34,571 nt of DNA from Leptolyngbya cf. ectocarpi LEGE 11479 (GTDB taxonomy: Bacteria > Cyanobacteriota > Cyanobacteriia > Phormidesmidales > Phormidesmidaceae): positions 1-34,571 of the forward strand of contig NZ_JADEXP010000024.1 in the NCBI RefSeq assembly GCF_015207065.1, given 5' to 3'. This document shows positions 25,363-34,254 of this stretch, in pieces; the first letter of the stretch is position 1, and every line of letters begins with the position of its first letter. The notes under the pieces were generated by a model. It made no database searches. It saw only the letters and a list, made by a program, of their open reading frames with translations, and was not told the origin of the DNA. A program made the position numbers and the translations under genes.

Positions 25363-26454
25363 TCTGAGACCAACACTATCACTGGTCAGCGGTTTATGAG
25401 CCATCGTGTTTAGAGCCGAACAGGGCTTACTTTTTTTAGTCATGGCCGCATAGATAAAGTCCTTTAGATCGGCAATATCTCTAGCAAGACTATTTTCACT
25501 ATTTTGTCGGTCCAGCATTCGAAATCGTTGACTATTAATCCGGACGTATGAATCAATAAATCGCTGACGCGGTTTAGCCTTAATCGAGTTAATGGGAATT
25601 AGAATGGCGGCTTCGATCACATTGCCAAACTCAAGATTACAAACACTGCCAAAGTAGTGAAGCTGAGCACTTGTCTTGAGATAACTATTGAGCAATGACG
25701 GTAGTGACTGCCCTGTTTGCTTTAGCCGATCCTTGAGGATGCTAAGGGCCGCCTGAGATGTTGCATCTGCCCATAAAAGATTAGAAGAAGCCGGAGCATA
25801 CACTCGACAATGCGGTTTAGGAACAACTAGCACGCCCTGAGTTATCTCGTACCGCTGCATAAACTGCAGCAACAGCGCTTGGGCAGCTTGGGAATGGGGG
25901 GATACAATCGTCACTTTGCCAAAAAAATAATCCATATCAGGATACTCTTGTACCAGGGCACCCAGACCACACCAGACCGCAAATAGTCCTAACCTGCGTC
26001 GTTGGGCGCTGCGATTGACAACCGAACGCCCTAACTCAATCGTTTTGGGCAAATACTGTTTTCGAAATTGCTGAGAAAAGTCAAATAATTGAGCCGTTGC
26101 CAGGTCCAGGCTGCCGTCTGACTGTATAGCATCCCGGCAGAGGAGATAACGATACATTGAGACAATTTCTTGAGCGACAGGATCCCAAACCACTAGCTGA
26201 CGATAGGGGACGGGTCCTTGATCAAAGATATCGATATCTTTGGGTTTGCCAGTGCCACCGCCTGCCCGCCGAAATTCAACTTCTCGAATCCGGCCAATCT
26301 CAGTCATCACTCGGGGTGAATCACCGGCAGTCACTAAATAAATTTCTAACCCTTTATAGGTCCGAATCAGCTTGTCTACCGTCAACTCAGATGACAATAC
26401 GTTTTTATCGACTGGATAGGTAATTGAGGGAAGAGTCGTCGCCGTGGCTTTCAT
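25348..26454 (-). CDS. GNAT acyltransferase, hemolysin/OlsB-like (Acetyltransf_5)
   Basis: 368 residues. The front half has the hemolysin-type acyltransferase signature: EIYLVTAGDSPRVMTEIGRI, then IREVEFRRAGGGTG, DIDIFDQGP, YRQLVVWDP and EIVSMYRYLLC. It continues with FGKVTIVSPHS near residue 180. Relatives include OlsB, which makes lyso-ornithine lipid, and the bacterial glycine-lipid synthases. The enzyme would N-acylate an amino acid using an acyl-ACP. No O-acyltransferase partner (OlsA-like) is beside it. The ribosome site GGAGG is seven bases before the ATG. Two TTTCGAAA-centred repeats lie 70-132 bases upstream. The last ~20 residues are coded by repeat-derived DNA and may be a late extension. 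Confidence 0.82.
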   Translation of the reverse strand: MKATATTLPSITYPVDKNVLSSELTVDKLIRTYKGLEIYLVTAGDSPRVMTEIGRIREVEFRRAGGGTGKPKDIDIFDQGPVPYRQLVVWDPVAQEIVSMYRYLLCRDAIQSDGSLDLATAQLFDFSQQFRKQYLPKTIELGRSVVNRSAQRRRLGLFAVWCGLGALVQEYPDMDYFFGKVTIVSPHSQAAQALLLQFMQRYEITQGVLVVPKPHCRVYAPASSNLLWADATSQAALSILKDRLKQTGQSLPSLLNSYLKTSAQLHYFGSVCNLEFGNVIEAAILIPINSIKAKPRQRFIDSYVRINSQRFRMLDRQNSENSLARDIADLKDFIYAAMTKKSKPCSALNTMAHKPLTSDSVGLRSQFT

Positions 26455-26523
26455 CTATATACCTCCAAGACTCAAGCGGGGCTATTCCGCCTGGAATGCT
26501 CCCATGACACCAGCCATCTTTGG

Positions 26524-26586
26524 TAGCAAAATTTTCGAAATGTTACCTTTATCATCGTTGATAGCGAAATTTTCGAAATATCACCT
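26524..26586. promoter_or_regulatory. Pair of 25-bp direct repeats with TTTCGAAA cores
   Basis: TAGCAAAATTTTCGAAAT at 26524 and TAGCGAAATTTTCGAAAT at 26562 each continue into a matching tail ending ACCT; 22 of 25 bases agree, and the offset is 38 bp. Each has a palindromic TTTCGAAA centre. The position, 70-132 bases before the acyltransferase start, suits tandem operators. Confidence 0.5.
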
Positions 26587-26676
26587 CAAGGTAGCGTGGT
26601 CGAGCGCACTGCTCTCTAAACCTTGTGCCACTTTCAGGACAGTCGTTTTGACCGCAATGTATCGGCTATTCGTTAA

Positions 26677-27090
26677 CTATCCCTGGGCGAGGCATGACAA
26701 TATCCGCCGCCGCTGATGTATCTGTTCTAGAGGAAAGAGATAACAGCACCTGAGCGGTAAAGGTGAAGGTACTTCCTTAAACTGGAGATATAGCTGATCT
26801 TGCTGGCGCTGTAGTTGTTGCACGTTGAGCTGATTTTCTACCCTTGCCAGGACTTCTACCACCTTGAATGGTTTAGAAATGTAGTTACTCCCATCGGGTT
26901 GCTCCAAAGCAACGGCCTGCAGTGCTACGGTGCCGTTGATGGCTTGCTGGACTTCATAGCCCTGTTCTTCGAGCAAATCGGACAGCAGCCTTAGATTTTT
27001 GGGCTGATCGTCCACCAGCAAATGGATAACGCTGATTGGCCTCTTGACTGAGTTTATCAATTCCTCGATTGCCAGACGGCATCGGATCAT
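26677..27090 (-). pseudogene. Remnant of a response-regulator receiver domain with an internal in-frame deletion
   Basis: The start VDDQPKNLRLLSDLLEEQGY is a receiver-domain beginning with the acidic pair, and later ISKPFKVVEVLARVENQL is the receiver end with its conserved Lys-Pro. Between ALEQPD and GSNY about 50-60 residues are missing, including the phosphoacceptor Asp and the Thr/Ser position, yet the frame is kept. The C-terminal ~40 residues do not resemble an output domain. It cannot work as a phospho-switch. It is best read as a decayed fragment of a larger hybrid or response-regulator gene; an active short protein is unlikely. Confidence 0.75.
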
Positions 27091-27230
27091 AAATTTTATC
27101 GGCGTTGCTGAACCTGGGGGTAAAAGCAGTCTGCCAAATAGACATCGCCGCCGCGATTTCTTAAACAGTGAGGTAACTTGATGCCTCAGAAATTGTTACA
27201 TTAAACAGCTGACATCAACGGAAAAGGTCT

Positions 27231-27740
27231 GTGGACACAACGATTACTAAAAATTTTGCTATTTTAGCCCCCGTGCCGGAACATCATCTGATTTCGGGAC
27301 TTGATGCTATTGCTCACCAGCTAGACGATGAAACCATGGAGACACATCCTGTGTTGGCCCTGGGCAGCAATGCCTTTGAAGTCTTTGGTCAAGCAGATGC
27401 ACTACGCAAACAGTGCCTGGCAGACGTTTATATCTATGCATCCCATGCGGATAATCCCACGTTAAATCCCCAGGCAACCTGGAAGGCAACTTACCTGAAG
27501 CAAGTCCATTCTCGTCGAGGACGCTATCCCGGTAAGAGCATTCATCGACCCGAAGCAACCGCCACCGATAAACCCACCTGGGCAATTTTCTGGCTGCTCA
27601 AAGATTTAGAAAAGCTTAAAAAACCCTTGCCAATCGGTAATCTGAAGGGATTAGACAAAAAATCTAACTATCCTCCTCGTTTTTTACCGGAAGCACCGGT
27701 TTTAATAGAACATCCTATGATTAGGCGTCGCTTTAGCTAA
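27231..27740 (+). CDS. Unrecognised cytosolic protein
   Basis: 169 residues from a GTG start with GGAAAAGG a few bases upstream. No signal peptide or membrane helix is seen. The protein is mixed alpha/beta: an N-terminal FAILAPVPEHHLISGLDAI, a middle ATWKATYLKQVHSRRGRYPG rich in basic residues, an aromatic DKPTWAIFWLLKDLEKLKKPL and a tail of PPRFLPEAPVLIEHP. Basic patches and conserved-looking Trp residues suggest a folded domain, perhaps nucleic-acid binding, but I name no family. It is convergent with the response regulator 20 bases away. The plain codon use supports a real gene. Confidence 0.6.
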   Translation: MDTTITKNFAILAPVPEHHLISGLDAIAHQLDDETMETHPVLALGSNAFEVFGQADALRKQCLADVYIYASHADNPTLNPQATWKATYLKQVHSRRGRYPGKSIHRPEATATDKPTWAIFWLLKDLEKLKKPLPIGNLKGLDKKSNYPPRFLPEAPVLIEHPMIRRRFS

Positions 27741-27760
27741 GCACGGGCATAACAGCTACC

Positions 27761-28393
27761 TTAAAGGTACTGGTGAGCCCATAGGGCAGCCTGGGTGCGA
27801 TCGCGAACATCCAGCTGACAGAAAATGTTTGTTAGATGATTTTTAATGGTGCCTTCGGTCAGATTTAGGGCGACTGCAATTTCTCGATTACTTTTACCCT
27901 GTCCCAATAGGGTCAGAATTTCCAATTCTCGTGGGTTAAAGTGAGCCTGATACTCTGTTTTTTTACTTTCAGACTGGGTATTTAGCTGAGAAAACACCTT
28001 GGGCGCAATGGTGGGACCTAATTGGCTGTAGCCCTGGTGCAAACTGCGGATGGCCGCAGCCACCTTGGGGGCTGGAGTACTTTTAAGCAAATATCCCAAT
28101 GCCCCAGCCTGAAGAGACTGAAACACATATTCATCATTATCAAAGGTGGTTAAAACCAAAATCCGAATCCAGGGGTAGCGGGTATGAATTTCCTGGGTTG
28201 CCTGTACGCCATCACAGATGGGCATCCGCACATCCATCAAGATAATGTCAGGCTGTAAGCTTGCCGCCAGGGTAATGACCTCCTCACCCTGATTTGCTTC
28301 GCCCACCACGTCAAGATCCTCCTCTAGAGATAGCAGTGCCGCCAGACCCTGACGAAAAAGCGGTTGGTCATCAGCCAATACAAGTCGAATCAT
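27761..28393 (-). CDS. NarL/LuxR-type response regulator
   Basis: 210 residues. The receiver domain has the acidic pair in LADDQP, phosphoacceptor Asp54 in IILMDVRMP, Thr in LVLTTFDND, and the Lys of YLLKSTP. A LuxR-type helix-turn-helix follows at the C-terminus (FNPRELEILTLLGQGKSNREI and EGTIKNHLTNIFCQLDV). It binds DNA once phosphorylated by the coupled kinase. The start overlaps the kinase stop as ATGA (28390-28393). The likely target is the divergent region at 29632-29779, which carries a perfect palindrome. Confidence 0.96.
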   Translation of the reverse strand: MIRLVLADDQPLFRQGLAALLSLEEDLDVVGEANQGEEVITLAASLQPDIILMDVRMPICDGVQATQEIHTRYPWIRILVLTTFDNDEYVFQSLQAGALGYLLKSTPAPKVAAAIRSLHQGYSQLGPTIAPKVFSQLNTQSESKKTEYQAHFNPRELEILTLLGQGKSNREIAVALNLTEGTIKNHLTNIFCQLDVRDRTQAALWAHQYL

Positions 28394-29631
28394 CGCGGTA
28401 CCCTAATCTGAATACAGGTGCCTTGTCCAGGAGCACTGTCTAAGCGCATTGCCCCACCTATCAATTGGACTCTCTCCTGCATACCCCTGAGACCAAAACC
28501 CTGCATTGGTTTGGCTCGATCAAAGCCAATGCCGTCATCCTCTAGAACGAGGGTTACTGCGTCAGCAGAAGCCTGTCCCCGAACGTGAATAACCTGAGCT
28601 TGACTATGTTTGCGAATATTTTCTAATCCTTCCTTGACCACACAGTAAAGCTGGTGGTTGGTTTGCAATGGCAGCTGGGGCAAGTCTATTTTACTTTTAA
28701 TCATAATGGATGAGACAGAAGCAAAGGATTCTATCAACTGCATCAGTGCTGCATTTAGATTAAACGTATCCGCTCGCATCGTAGTTACTGCCCGGCGAAC
28801 TTCTTGCACGGATTGACTGGCCAACAGTTTAGACGTATCTAAGGCCTGTTGAACCTTTTCAGAGCGTTGTGCGTAGAGCCTTTGGGCCAGTTCCAGTTGC
28901 ACATCAAGGGAGGTCAAGGTGTGCCCCAACGAATCATGAATATCTCGGGCAATGCGGGTACGTTCTAAATCCGCAGCTAGCAATTCCATTTCTTGGGTCA
29001 AAGCAATTGCTTGTTGACGACTTTTATACTCAGCTACAATCGTTAGACATAGCAGAATAATGAGCACACTAAACGGAACATAAATCACAAGATTGTTAAA
29101 TACCGCATCAATCACCAGCAGTTGGGGAACGTCTTGAATGGCTTGGATATGTTCCTGTATCTGTTCTTGAATTTGTTCAATCGGGGTTGAAATATTAGTA
29201 TTTAAACGCCAAACTAAGCCAAGATGCCAGGCAATACCGGCGAAAACAACGGTAAAAATAACATCACGGCGGCACAGCAAAAAACTACTTTTGGCTAAGT
29301 ATAGAAAAAGAAGGAGATCGAGGCCCCAGTCACTAAATATACGCGTTAGTAACAAACAGAGAATCTCGATAAAAATATAACTTTGTCGCTGCCACATGGG
29401 CCGTCGGATTGGAAAAACAAAGCTCAGAAGTGCTAAAATCCCTAATACAAAGAAATTGAGATAATCACCGTTTCCCAGTTCGTAGGGTACTGATTTATGT
29501 AGTATAGGAAACAGTACTCTCAGAGTCACCATCACCAAGAATGCCCATTCTACATAGCGCAAGATTTTAGGAATTGAGGGATTGATGGTAGAAATCTGAG
29601 GTGTTATCCGAGCTGACATCAGCGTATCCAT
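28390..29631 (-). CDS. Sensor histidine kinase, NarX/DesK (HisKA_3) class
   Basis: 413 residues. Four to six transmembrane helices span about 26-200 with no obvious ligand-binding domain. A dimerisation domain has phosphoacceptor His232 in RIARDIHDSLGH. The ATPase domain has Asn338 in EGLENIRKHS, LEDDGIGFD and GFGLRGMQERV. The multi-helix sensor and absence of an extracellular domain resemble DesK or LiaS kinases, which respond to membrane state; the stimulus is unknown. It is the first gene of the operon with its response regulator, divergent from an S9 peptidase gene. Confidence 0.95.
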   Translation of the reverse strand: MDTLMSARITPQISTINPSIPKILRYVEWAFLVMVTLRVLFPILHKSVPYELGNGDYLNFFVLGILALLSFVFPIRRPMWQRQSYIFIEILCLLLTRIFSDWGLDLLLFLYLAKSSFLLCRRDVIFTVVFAGIAWHLGLVWRLNTNISTPIEQIQEQIQEHIQAIQDVPQLLVIDAVFNNLVIYVPFSVLIILLCLTIVAEYKSRQQAIALTQEMELLAADLERTRIARDIHDSLGHTLTSLDVQLELAQRLYAQRSEKVQQALDTSKLLASQSVQEVRRAVTTMRADTFNLNAALMQLIESFASVSSIMIKSKIDLPQLPLQTNHQLYCVVKEGLENIRKHSQAQVIHVRGQASADAVTLVLEDDGIGFDRAKPMQGFGLRGMQERVQLIGGAMRLDSAPGQGTCIQIRVPR

Positions 29632-29676
29632 ACTTACAATTGTCTCTACAGCTTATGAAATATATGGGTGAATTTC

Positions 29677-29692
29677 CATGACAAACGTCATG
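29677..29692. promoter_or_regulatory. Perfect palindrome in the kinase/peptidase divergent region
   Basis: CATGACAAACGTCATG has 6-bp perfect arms around AAAC, and a TGAC half-site follows near 29703. It sits 45 bases from the kinase start and 87 from the peptidase start, where a regulator would control both. Confidence 0.5.
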
Positions 29693-29779
29693 TATCAATA
29701 TGACCTGTCGCTATGGCCAGTCCAAAATGGCCGGTTTAATGTTGAACCATAAGCAGCTCTTCAGAGGAAACGGTTTGTC

Positions 29780-31834
29780 ATGAAACAGCTTCAGCGTGGT
29801 GCAGGTTTGATAATGATGTCTATCAGTTTGATCGGATTTAGCTTTGGTAATCCTCATCTACCGTTCACGGCCAAAACCGCGAATGCAGCTGAAAACCAGG
29901 CTCCGCCGCTGCTGCAGCGGGAATTATTTTTTGCTGATCCGGACATTGCTGGAGCCCAATTGTCTCCTGACGGTCAGTTTCTCGCCTTTCAAAAACCGCT
30001 GAACGGGGTGATGAATGTGTGGGTTAAGGGGATTAATGAACCGATGGCAGCCGCTCGCCCGGTCACAGCTGATGCTGACAGACCCATCATGATTTATTTT
30101 TGGAGCGCCGATGGTCGTTATATTCTCTATGCCCAGGATCAAGGCGGCAATGAGAATTTTCACATTTATGCAGCTGATCCCACATCGTTAGAGGGTACTG
30201 CCCGTAATTTAACGGCTATAGAGGGTGTTGCAGCACGAATCTATGCAATTCCTAAACAAACACCTAATCAGATTATTGTTGGGTTTAACGATCGCGACCC
30301 GCGATTTCATGACATCTACCGTGTAGATCTGACCACAGGAGAGCGGACATTATTGCTTCAAAATGATCAGCAGATTGGTCTTTGGACGACTGATCTATCG
30401 GGCAATGTGCGCTTAGCCTTTCGTCAAACGGCAGAGAGAGGCAATGAGATTTTAGCGGTGGGAGACGATGGCTTAACCCCTATTTACACCTGTCGCATTG
30501 AAGAAACCTGTGTCCCTATTCGATTTCATGCGGATGGTCAACGGGTGTATCTAATGAGCAATCGCAATGGGGATTTAATTCAGTTAGAGTTGCTTAATCT
30601 AGAAAACCAGCAGAGCCAGGTGGTGGAGGTGGATCCTGAAAACCAGGTGGATTTTGGTGGTGCGGTCTTTTCAGAAGCGACCGATGAGTTAATGGTCACC
30701 TACTATGTCGGCGATCGCATTCGGCTCTACCCACAAAACGATGCGATCGCAGCTGATGTGGCATGGCTGCAACAACAGCTGCCCGACGCTGATATTGCAT
30801 TGAAATCCCTAACCCAGGACGATCGTTTTGCGCTGATTGGAGCCCAGAGCGACGTTAACCCTGGTTCTACCTATCTCTTTGATCGCAGTACTCGAACCCT
30901 TGAAAAGCTTTACGATTCTCGGCCAGAGCTGTCCAGTGAACATCTAGCCACCATGCAGCCAATCCGCTATACAGCCCGCGATAGGTTAGAGATTCCAGCC
31001 TATCTGACGCTGCCCCAGGGGGTGGACCCTGTAAACCTACCGGTGATTGTGATGCCCCACGGTGGACCTTGGGCGCGGGATACGTGGGGTTACAACCCGT
31101 TTACCCAGTTTCTTGCGAATCGTGGCTACGCGATTCTTCAACCCAACTTTCGCGGGTCCACTGGCTATGGTAAAGCGTTTCTCAATGCCGGTAACAACGA
31201 GTGGGGAACAGGGGCAATGCAGCATGATCTAACGGATGGTGTACAGTACCTGATTGATGAAGGGATTGCTGATCCAGAGCGGGTGGGGATTTTTGGTGGC
31301 TCCTATGGCGGCTATGCCACCCTGGCTGGGTTGGCCTTTACACCCGATATTTATGCTGTTGGGGCCTCTGCGGTGGGGCCATCGAACCTGATTACGTTGC
31401 TCCGGTCCATTCCTCCCTACTGGGAATCGCTGAAGGCCACATTTGCTCTGCGATTGGGAGATCCAGAAGACCCGAGCGATCACAACCGTCTAGAAGCTCA
31501 GTCCCCCCTATTTTTTGCCGATCAAATTCAGGCACCGCTGATGGTGATCCAAGGCGCTAACGACCCCCGTGTTAAGCAAGCAGAATCGGATCAAATTGTG
31601 GCCGCATTGCGCGATTTAGGCCAACCAGTAGAATATCTAGTAGCCCCGGATGAAGGGCATGGTTTCTCTAAGGAGATTAACTCCCTGGCAATGACCGCAG
31701 CATTAGAGATGTTTTTAGCCGAACATTTAGGCGGACGCTACCAGACAGACATCGCCCCAGACGTACAGTCTCAATTGGAGCGTTTAACCGTTGATATTAA
31801 TACCGTGACGGTAAACACGCCTGAGGTGAATTAG
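29780..31834 (+). CDS. S9 family serine peptidase (prolyl oligopeptidase type), secreted
   Basis: 684 residues. A signal peptide (1-36, ending TANAAE) leads to a beta-propeller of about 350 residues (LFFADPDIAGAQLSPDGQFL is its first blade), then an alpha/beta-hydrolase domain. The catalytic triad is Ser508 in GGSYGGY, Asp595 in GANDPR and His627 in DEGHGF. The enzyme would cut short peptides in the periplasm. GAGGAAA lies about 10 bases before the ATG. Its promoter is shared with a two-component operon in the other direction, so it may be a target of that system. Confidence 0.95.
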   Translation: MKQLQRGAGLIMMSISLIGFSFGNPHLPFTAKTANAAENQAPPLLQRELFFADPDIAGAQLSPDGQFLAFQKPLNGVMNVWVKGINEPMAAARPVTADADRPIMIYFWSADGRYILYAQDQGGNENFHIYAADPTSLEGTARNLTAIEGVAARIYAIPKQTPNQIIVGFNDRDPRFHDIYRVDLTTGERTLLLQNDQQIGLWTTDLSGNVRLAFRQTAERGNEILAVGDDGLTPIYTCRIEETCVPIRFHADGQRVYLMSNRNGDLIQLELLNLENQQSQVVEVDPENQVDFGGAVFSEATDELMVTYYVGDRIRLYPQNDAIAADVAWLQQQLPDADIALKSLTQDDRFALIGAQSDVNPGSTYLFDRSTRTLEKLYDSRPELSSEHLATMQPIRYTARDRLEIPAYLTLPQGVDPVNLPVIVMPHGGPWARDTWGYNPFTQFLANRGYAILQPNFRGSTGYGKAFLNAGNNEWGTGAMQHDLTDGVQYLIDEGIADPERVGIFGGSYGGYATLAGLAFTPDIYAVGASAVGPSNLITLLRSIPPYWESLKATFALRLGDPEDPSDHNRLEAQSPLFFADQIQAPLMVIQGANDPRVKQAESDQIVAALRDLGQPVEYLVAPDEGHGFSKEINSLAMTAALEMFLAEHLGGRYQTDIAPDVQSQLERLTVDINTVTVNTPEVN

Positions 31835-31924
31835 TCTTACCAGCTGGGACTGGGGACATATCTAATCGCAGTAGCGATGGCGAAAAACGCCAAACCTATG
31901 GCATTAGATGCGATTGACAAGTGG

Positions 31925-32938
31925 CTATCGTTTATCCTGGAGCTGGTCAGCAAATTGCCGAATAAAGCCAAATCGATTCAGCATTTGTCCCAGCGGATCG
32001 TCAGCAGCTTGCACGTTTCGGATATCGTCTGCCACGCCATAAACCCCACCTGCCGTAAACAGAAAAAACTGCACCAAATCTGGCTCAGGTAGGGCCTGGT
32101 CTTCTATGGGTGATGTCTGGGGCAACAACGTTTGAGCAATTTGAACAATTTCTTGGGCCACATTAGCCACCTTTGGATCACCCCCTAAGCCAACATAACC
32201 TCCCCCTACGGTAGGTCGAAATGACGCCTCACCGGAGAGAAATGCGGTCAATGACATGGCCCATTGTGTAGAGGTGGAGTTGTCCATCATGCCCACATCC
32301 ATCAGTACACCGTATACCTGATTAGCATCAGCCTCTGAAGCGCCTGTTTGGTCAGGTTGACTATTAAAAATAGTCTCGCGCCAGCTTTGATAGTCAGGTG
32401 TTATTTTCATGCGGGCTGGCCCAGGGTTAGCGTCTGGAGTGGAAGAAAAGGGGCCAGCAAATTGACTAATGGCATGACAGGCAGCATCGACGCTGTCACT
32501 GTCTTCCTGGTAGAGCAGTGTTTTGGGTTCAGTATCTCTGGCGACCAGCTTGAGGGTATAGAACCAGCGGGTTACCCGGCTACCACTGGCTTTTTTGTGT
32601 CGCCGTTTGTAAGAGCTGACGCTGACGTTTTGCAATGCAGATAGCGGGATTTCCCAGTGTTTTGCACCCAGTAGGGTAATCCGTTGGCACCTGACCTCAT
32701 TAGCCACTCTATCAAAGGTCAGCGTTTCTGCCTGAAGCGCCCCGTAGAGTATGTATAGACCATAGGCTCCGACAAATATCACAATCGCAACGCCAGAGGA
32801 AACCAAACTGCCACTGGCTGCCATCCAGCCAAACCCGACTAACGCTATGGCCAGCATTGCCAACGGTAGAATCAGCTCTTGGCGATGGATAGGGCTGTGG
32901 ATAACGAGTTCAGAAGCGGTTTGTTTGGTGATTTGCAT
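31925..32938 (-). CDS. Membrane protein of unknown function
   Basis: 337 residues. Two transmembrane helices (about 24-41 and 48-67) form a hairpin, followed by a beta-rich segment resembling bacterial PH-like domains (LTFDRVANEVRCQRITLLGA and RWFYTLKLVAR at 73-138). A soluble C-terminal part with no recognised motif ends FGFIRQFADQL. Most of the protein faces the cytosol. The family is not recognised. It is followed by 90 bases of non-coding DNA and then the S9 peptidase stop on the other strand. Confidence 0.7.
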   Translation of the reverse strand: MQITKQTASELVIHSPIHRQELILPLAMLAIALVGFGWMAASGSLVSSGVAIVIFVGAYGLYILYGALQAETLTFDRVANEVRCQRITLLGAKHWEIPLSALQNVSVSSYKRRHKKASGSRVTRWFYTLKLVARDTEPKTLLYQEDSDSVDAACHAISQFAGPFSSTPDANPGPARMKITPDYQSWRETIFNSQPDQTGASEADANQVYGVLMDVGMMDNSTSTQWAMSLTAFLSGEASFRPTVGGGYVGLGGDPKVANVAQEIVQIAQTLLPQTSPIEDQALPEPDLVQFFLFTAGGVYGVADDIRNVQAADDPLGQMLNRFGFIRQFADQLQDKR

Positions 32939-32982
32939 AGGGGCACGAGAATCCAGCTTGGACCCAGCTTACAGCTGCATAG

Positions 32983-34143
32983 TTAATCAACACCCCATGC
33001 CTCTAAAAGTTCTTCCGCGCGATCGGCTTCGTCATCATTATCCTGGTCTTTATATAACCGTCTAGCCTGCTGCAAAGACTCAACAGCAGCATCGCGACGG
33101 CCCTGACCCCACAGGGCCAGACCCAGGTTATACCGTGCGCCCGCATCTTCAGGAAACTGACGGACGATTTGTCGGTAGGAAATCACCGCCCGGATATACT
33201 GCTCTCGCTCTAGTAGTAAAGACCCAATAGCAGCCTGGGCTGGGACAAAGCTAGGGTTAGCATCGACGGTTTCTTCTAGATGGATAAACGCCCCATCGGT
33301 ATCCCCGCGCTCCTGCAAAATCTGCGCCAGCCGATACTGGCTTTCCCAATCCCGAGGATTAACGGCAATGGCCCGTCGTAGGGCTTCTTCAGCCTGGCTT
33401 ATGCGCCCTTTATGAATCCAGATTTTAGCGAGATTGCCATAGAGGCTACCTCGATTGCGATCAATGTTGAGCGCTCGCTGCAGCGGACGCAGGGCATCGT
33501 CGTAGCGCTCTTGCTGCAGATACAGTAGACCAATGGCTTCATAGACCTGGGCATTATTAGGCGCTAGGCGGGCGGCCTCTTCCAGGGCGTTGAGCGCTGT
33601 GTCGTAATCGTCCAGCTTGAGCAGCATATTGCCCAAACCTAAATAAGCATTGGCTTCACGGGGGGCCATGCGGGTAATGGCTCGATAGGCATCGGCGGCC
33701 TCGGCGTAGCGCTGGGCCTGATACAGGCTGTGGGCCAGGCCATAGCGAAACGATACGTTGCGACTGTCGCGGTCAATGGCCTGACGGTAGCTTTCGACGG
33801 CAAGCTGGAAATCCCCTTTGAGAATTTGTAGATAGCCGATGCCTGAATACAGTCGGGCGTTATTGCGATCAATCGTCAGGGCGTCTTGGTAGGCTGCGAT
33901 CGCAGCTGAGTAATTTTCATTATCCACATTTTCCTGAGCCTGTCTCAGTAGTTCCCCCACCCGCTCTTTTTCAGCATCCGACAGCTCGCGTAGCTGCACT
34001 TCAATGACCGGTTCCCCCTGGGCCAGCAGCCCATCCGGTAGCGCCACTGCCCGAGTCGCCATGGGCCAAAGCCACAGGATGCCAACCAGAGTGACCACCA
34101 GCCGAGGTGCCGGCACGGCTTTAGACATAGCAACAATTGACAT
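32983..34143 (-). CDS. Secreted TPR protein
   Basis: 386 residues from the ATG at 34143; I prefer it because AGGAGA stands nine bases upstream, while an earlier in-frame start at 34176 is a TTG. A signal peptide (to about ALPDGLLAQG) precedes a coiled segment LSDAEKERVGELLRQAQEN and about nine TPR units from YSAAIAAYQDALTIDRNN to EDAGARYNLGLALWGQGRR. TPR solenoids mediate protein binding; this one should act in the periplasm. It is not homogenised like the TPR array at 10799-13729. It is divergent from the UPF0145 gene. Confidence 0.88.
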   Translation of the reverse strand: MSIVAMSKAVPAPRLVVTLVGILWLWPMATRAVALPDGLLAQGEPVIEVQLRELSDAEKERVGELLRQAQENVDNENYSAAIAAYQDALTIDRNNARLYSGIGYLQILKGDFQLAVESYRQAIDRDSRNVSFRYGLAHSLYQAQRYAEAADAYRAITRMAPREANAYLGLGNMLLKLDDYDTALNALEEAARLAPNNAQVYEAIGLLYLQQERYDDALRPLQRALNIDRNRGSLYGNLAKIWIHKGRISQAEEALRRAIAVNPRDWESQYRLAQILQERGDTDGAFIHLEETVDANPSFVPAQAAIGSLLLEREQYIRAVISYRQIVRQFPEDAGARYNLGLALWGQGRRDAAVESLQQARRLYKDQDNDDEADRAEELLEAWGVD

Positions 34144-34254
34144 CAGGGGATCTCCTAACTCATTTAAATGACTCAATGGCTCTGTGACTGAGGGCGACAG
34201 AACTTTACCAGAGCTTTGTGTCGTAATATAACGGTGCCGCTAACGTGATAATCA

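Noticed and set aside
26444-26716. A 90-codon plus-strand frame over the TTTCGAAA repeats
   Set aside because: It overlaps the acyltransferase start and the repeat operators; its residues reflect the repeats rather than a protein family.
26954-27145. A frameshifted extension upstream of the receiver remnant
   Set aside because: The overlapping frame has no receiver motif and no family; it does not extend the pseudogene convincingly.
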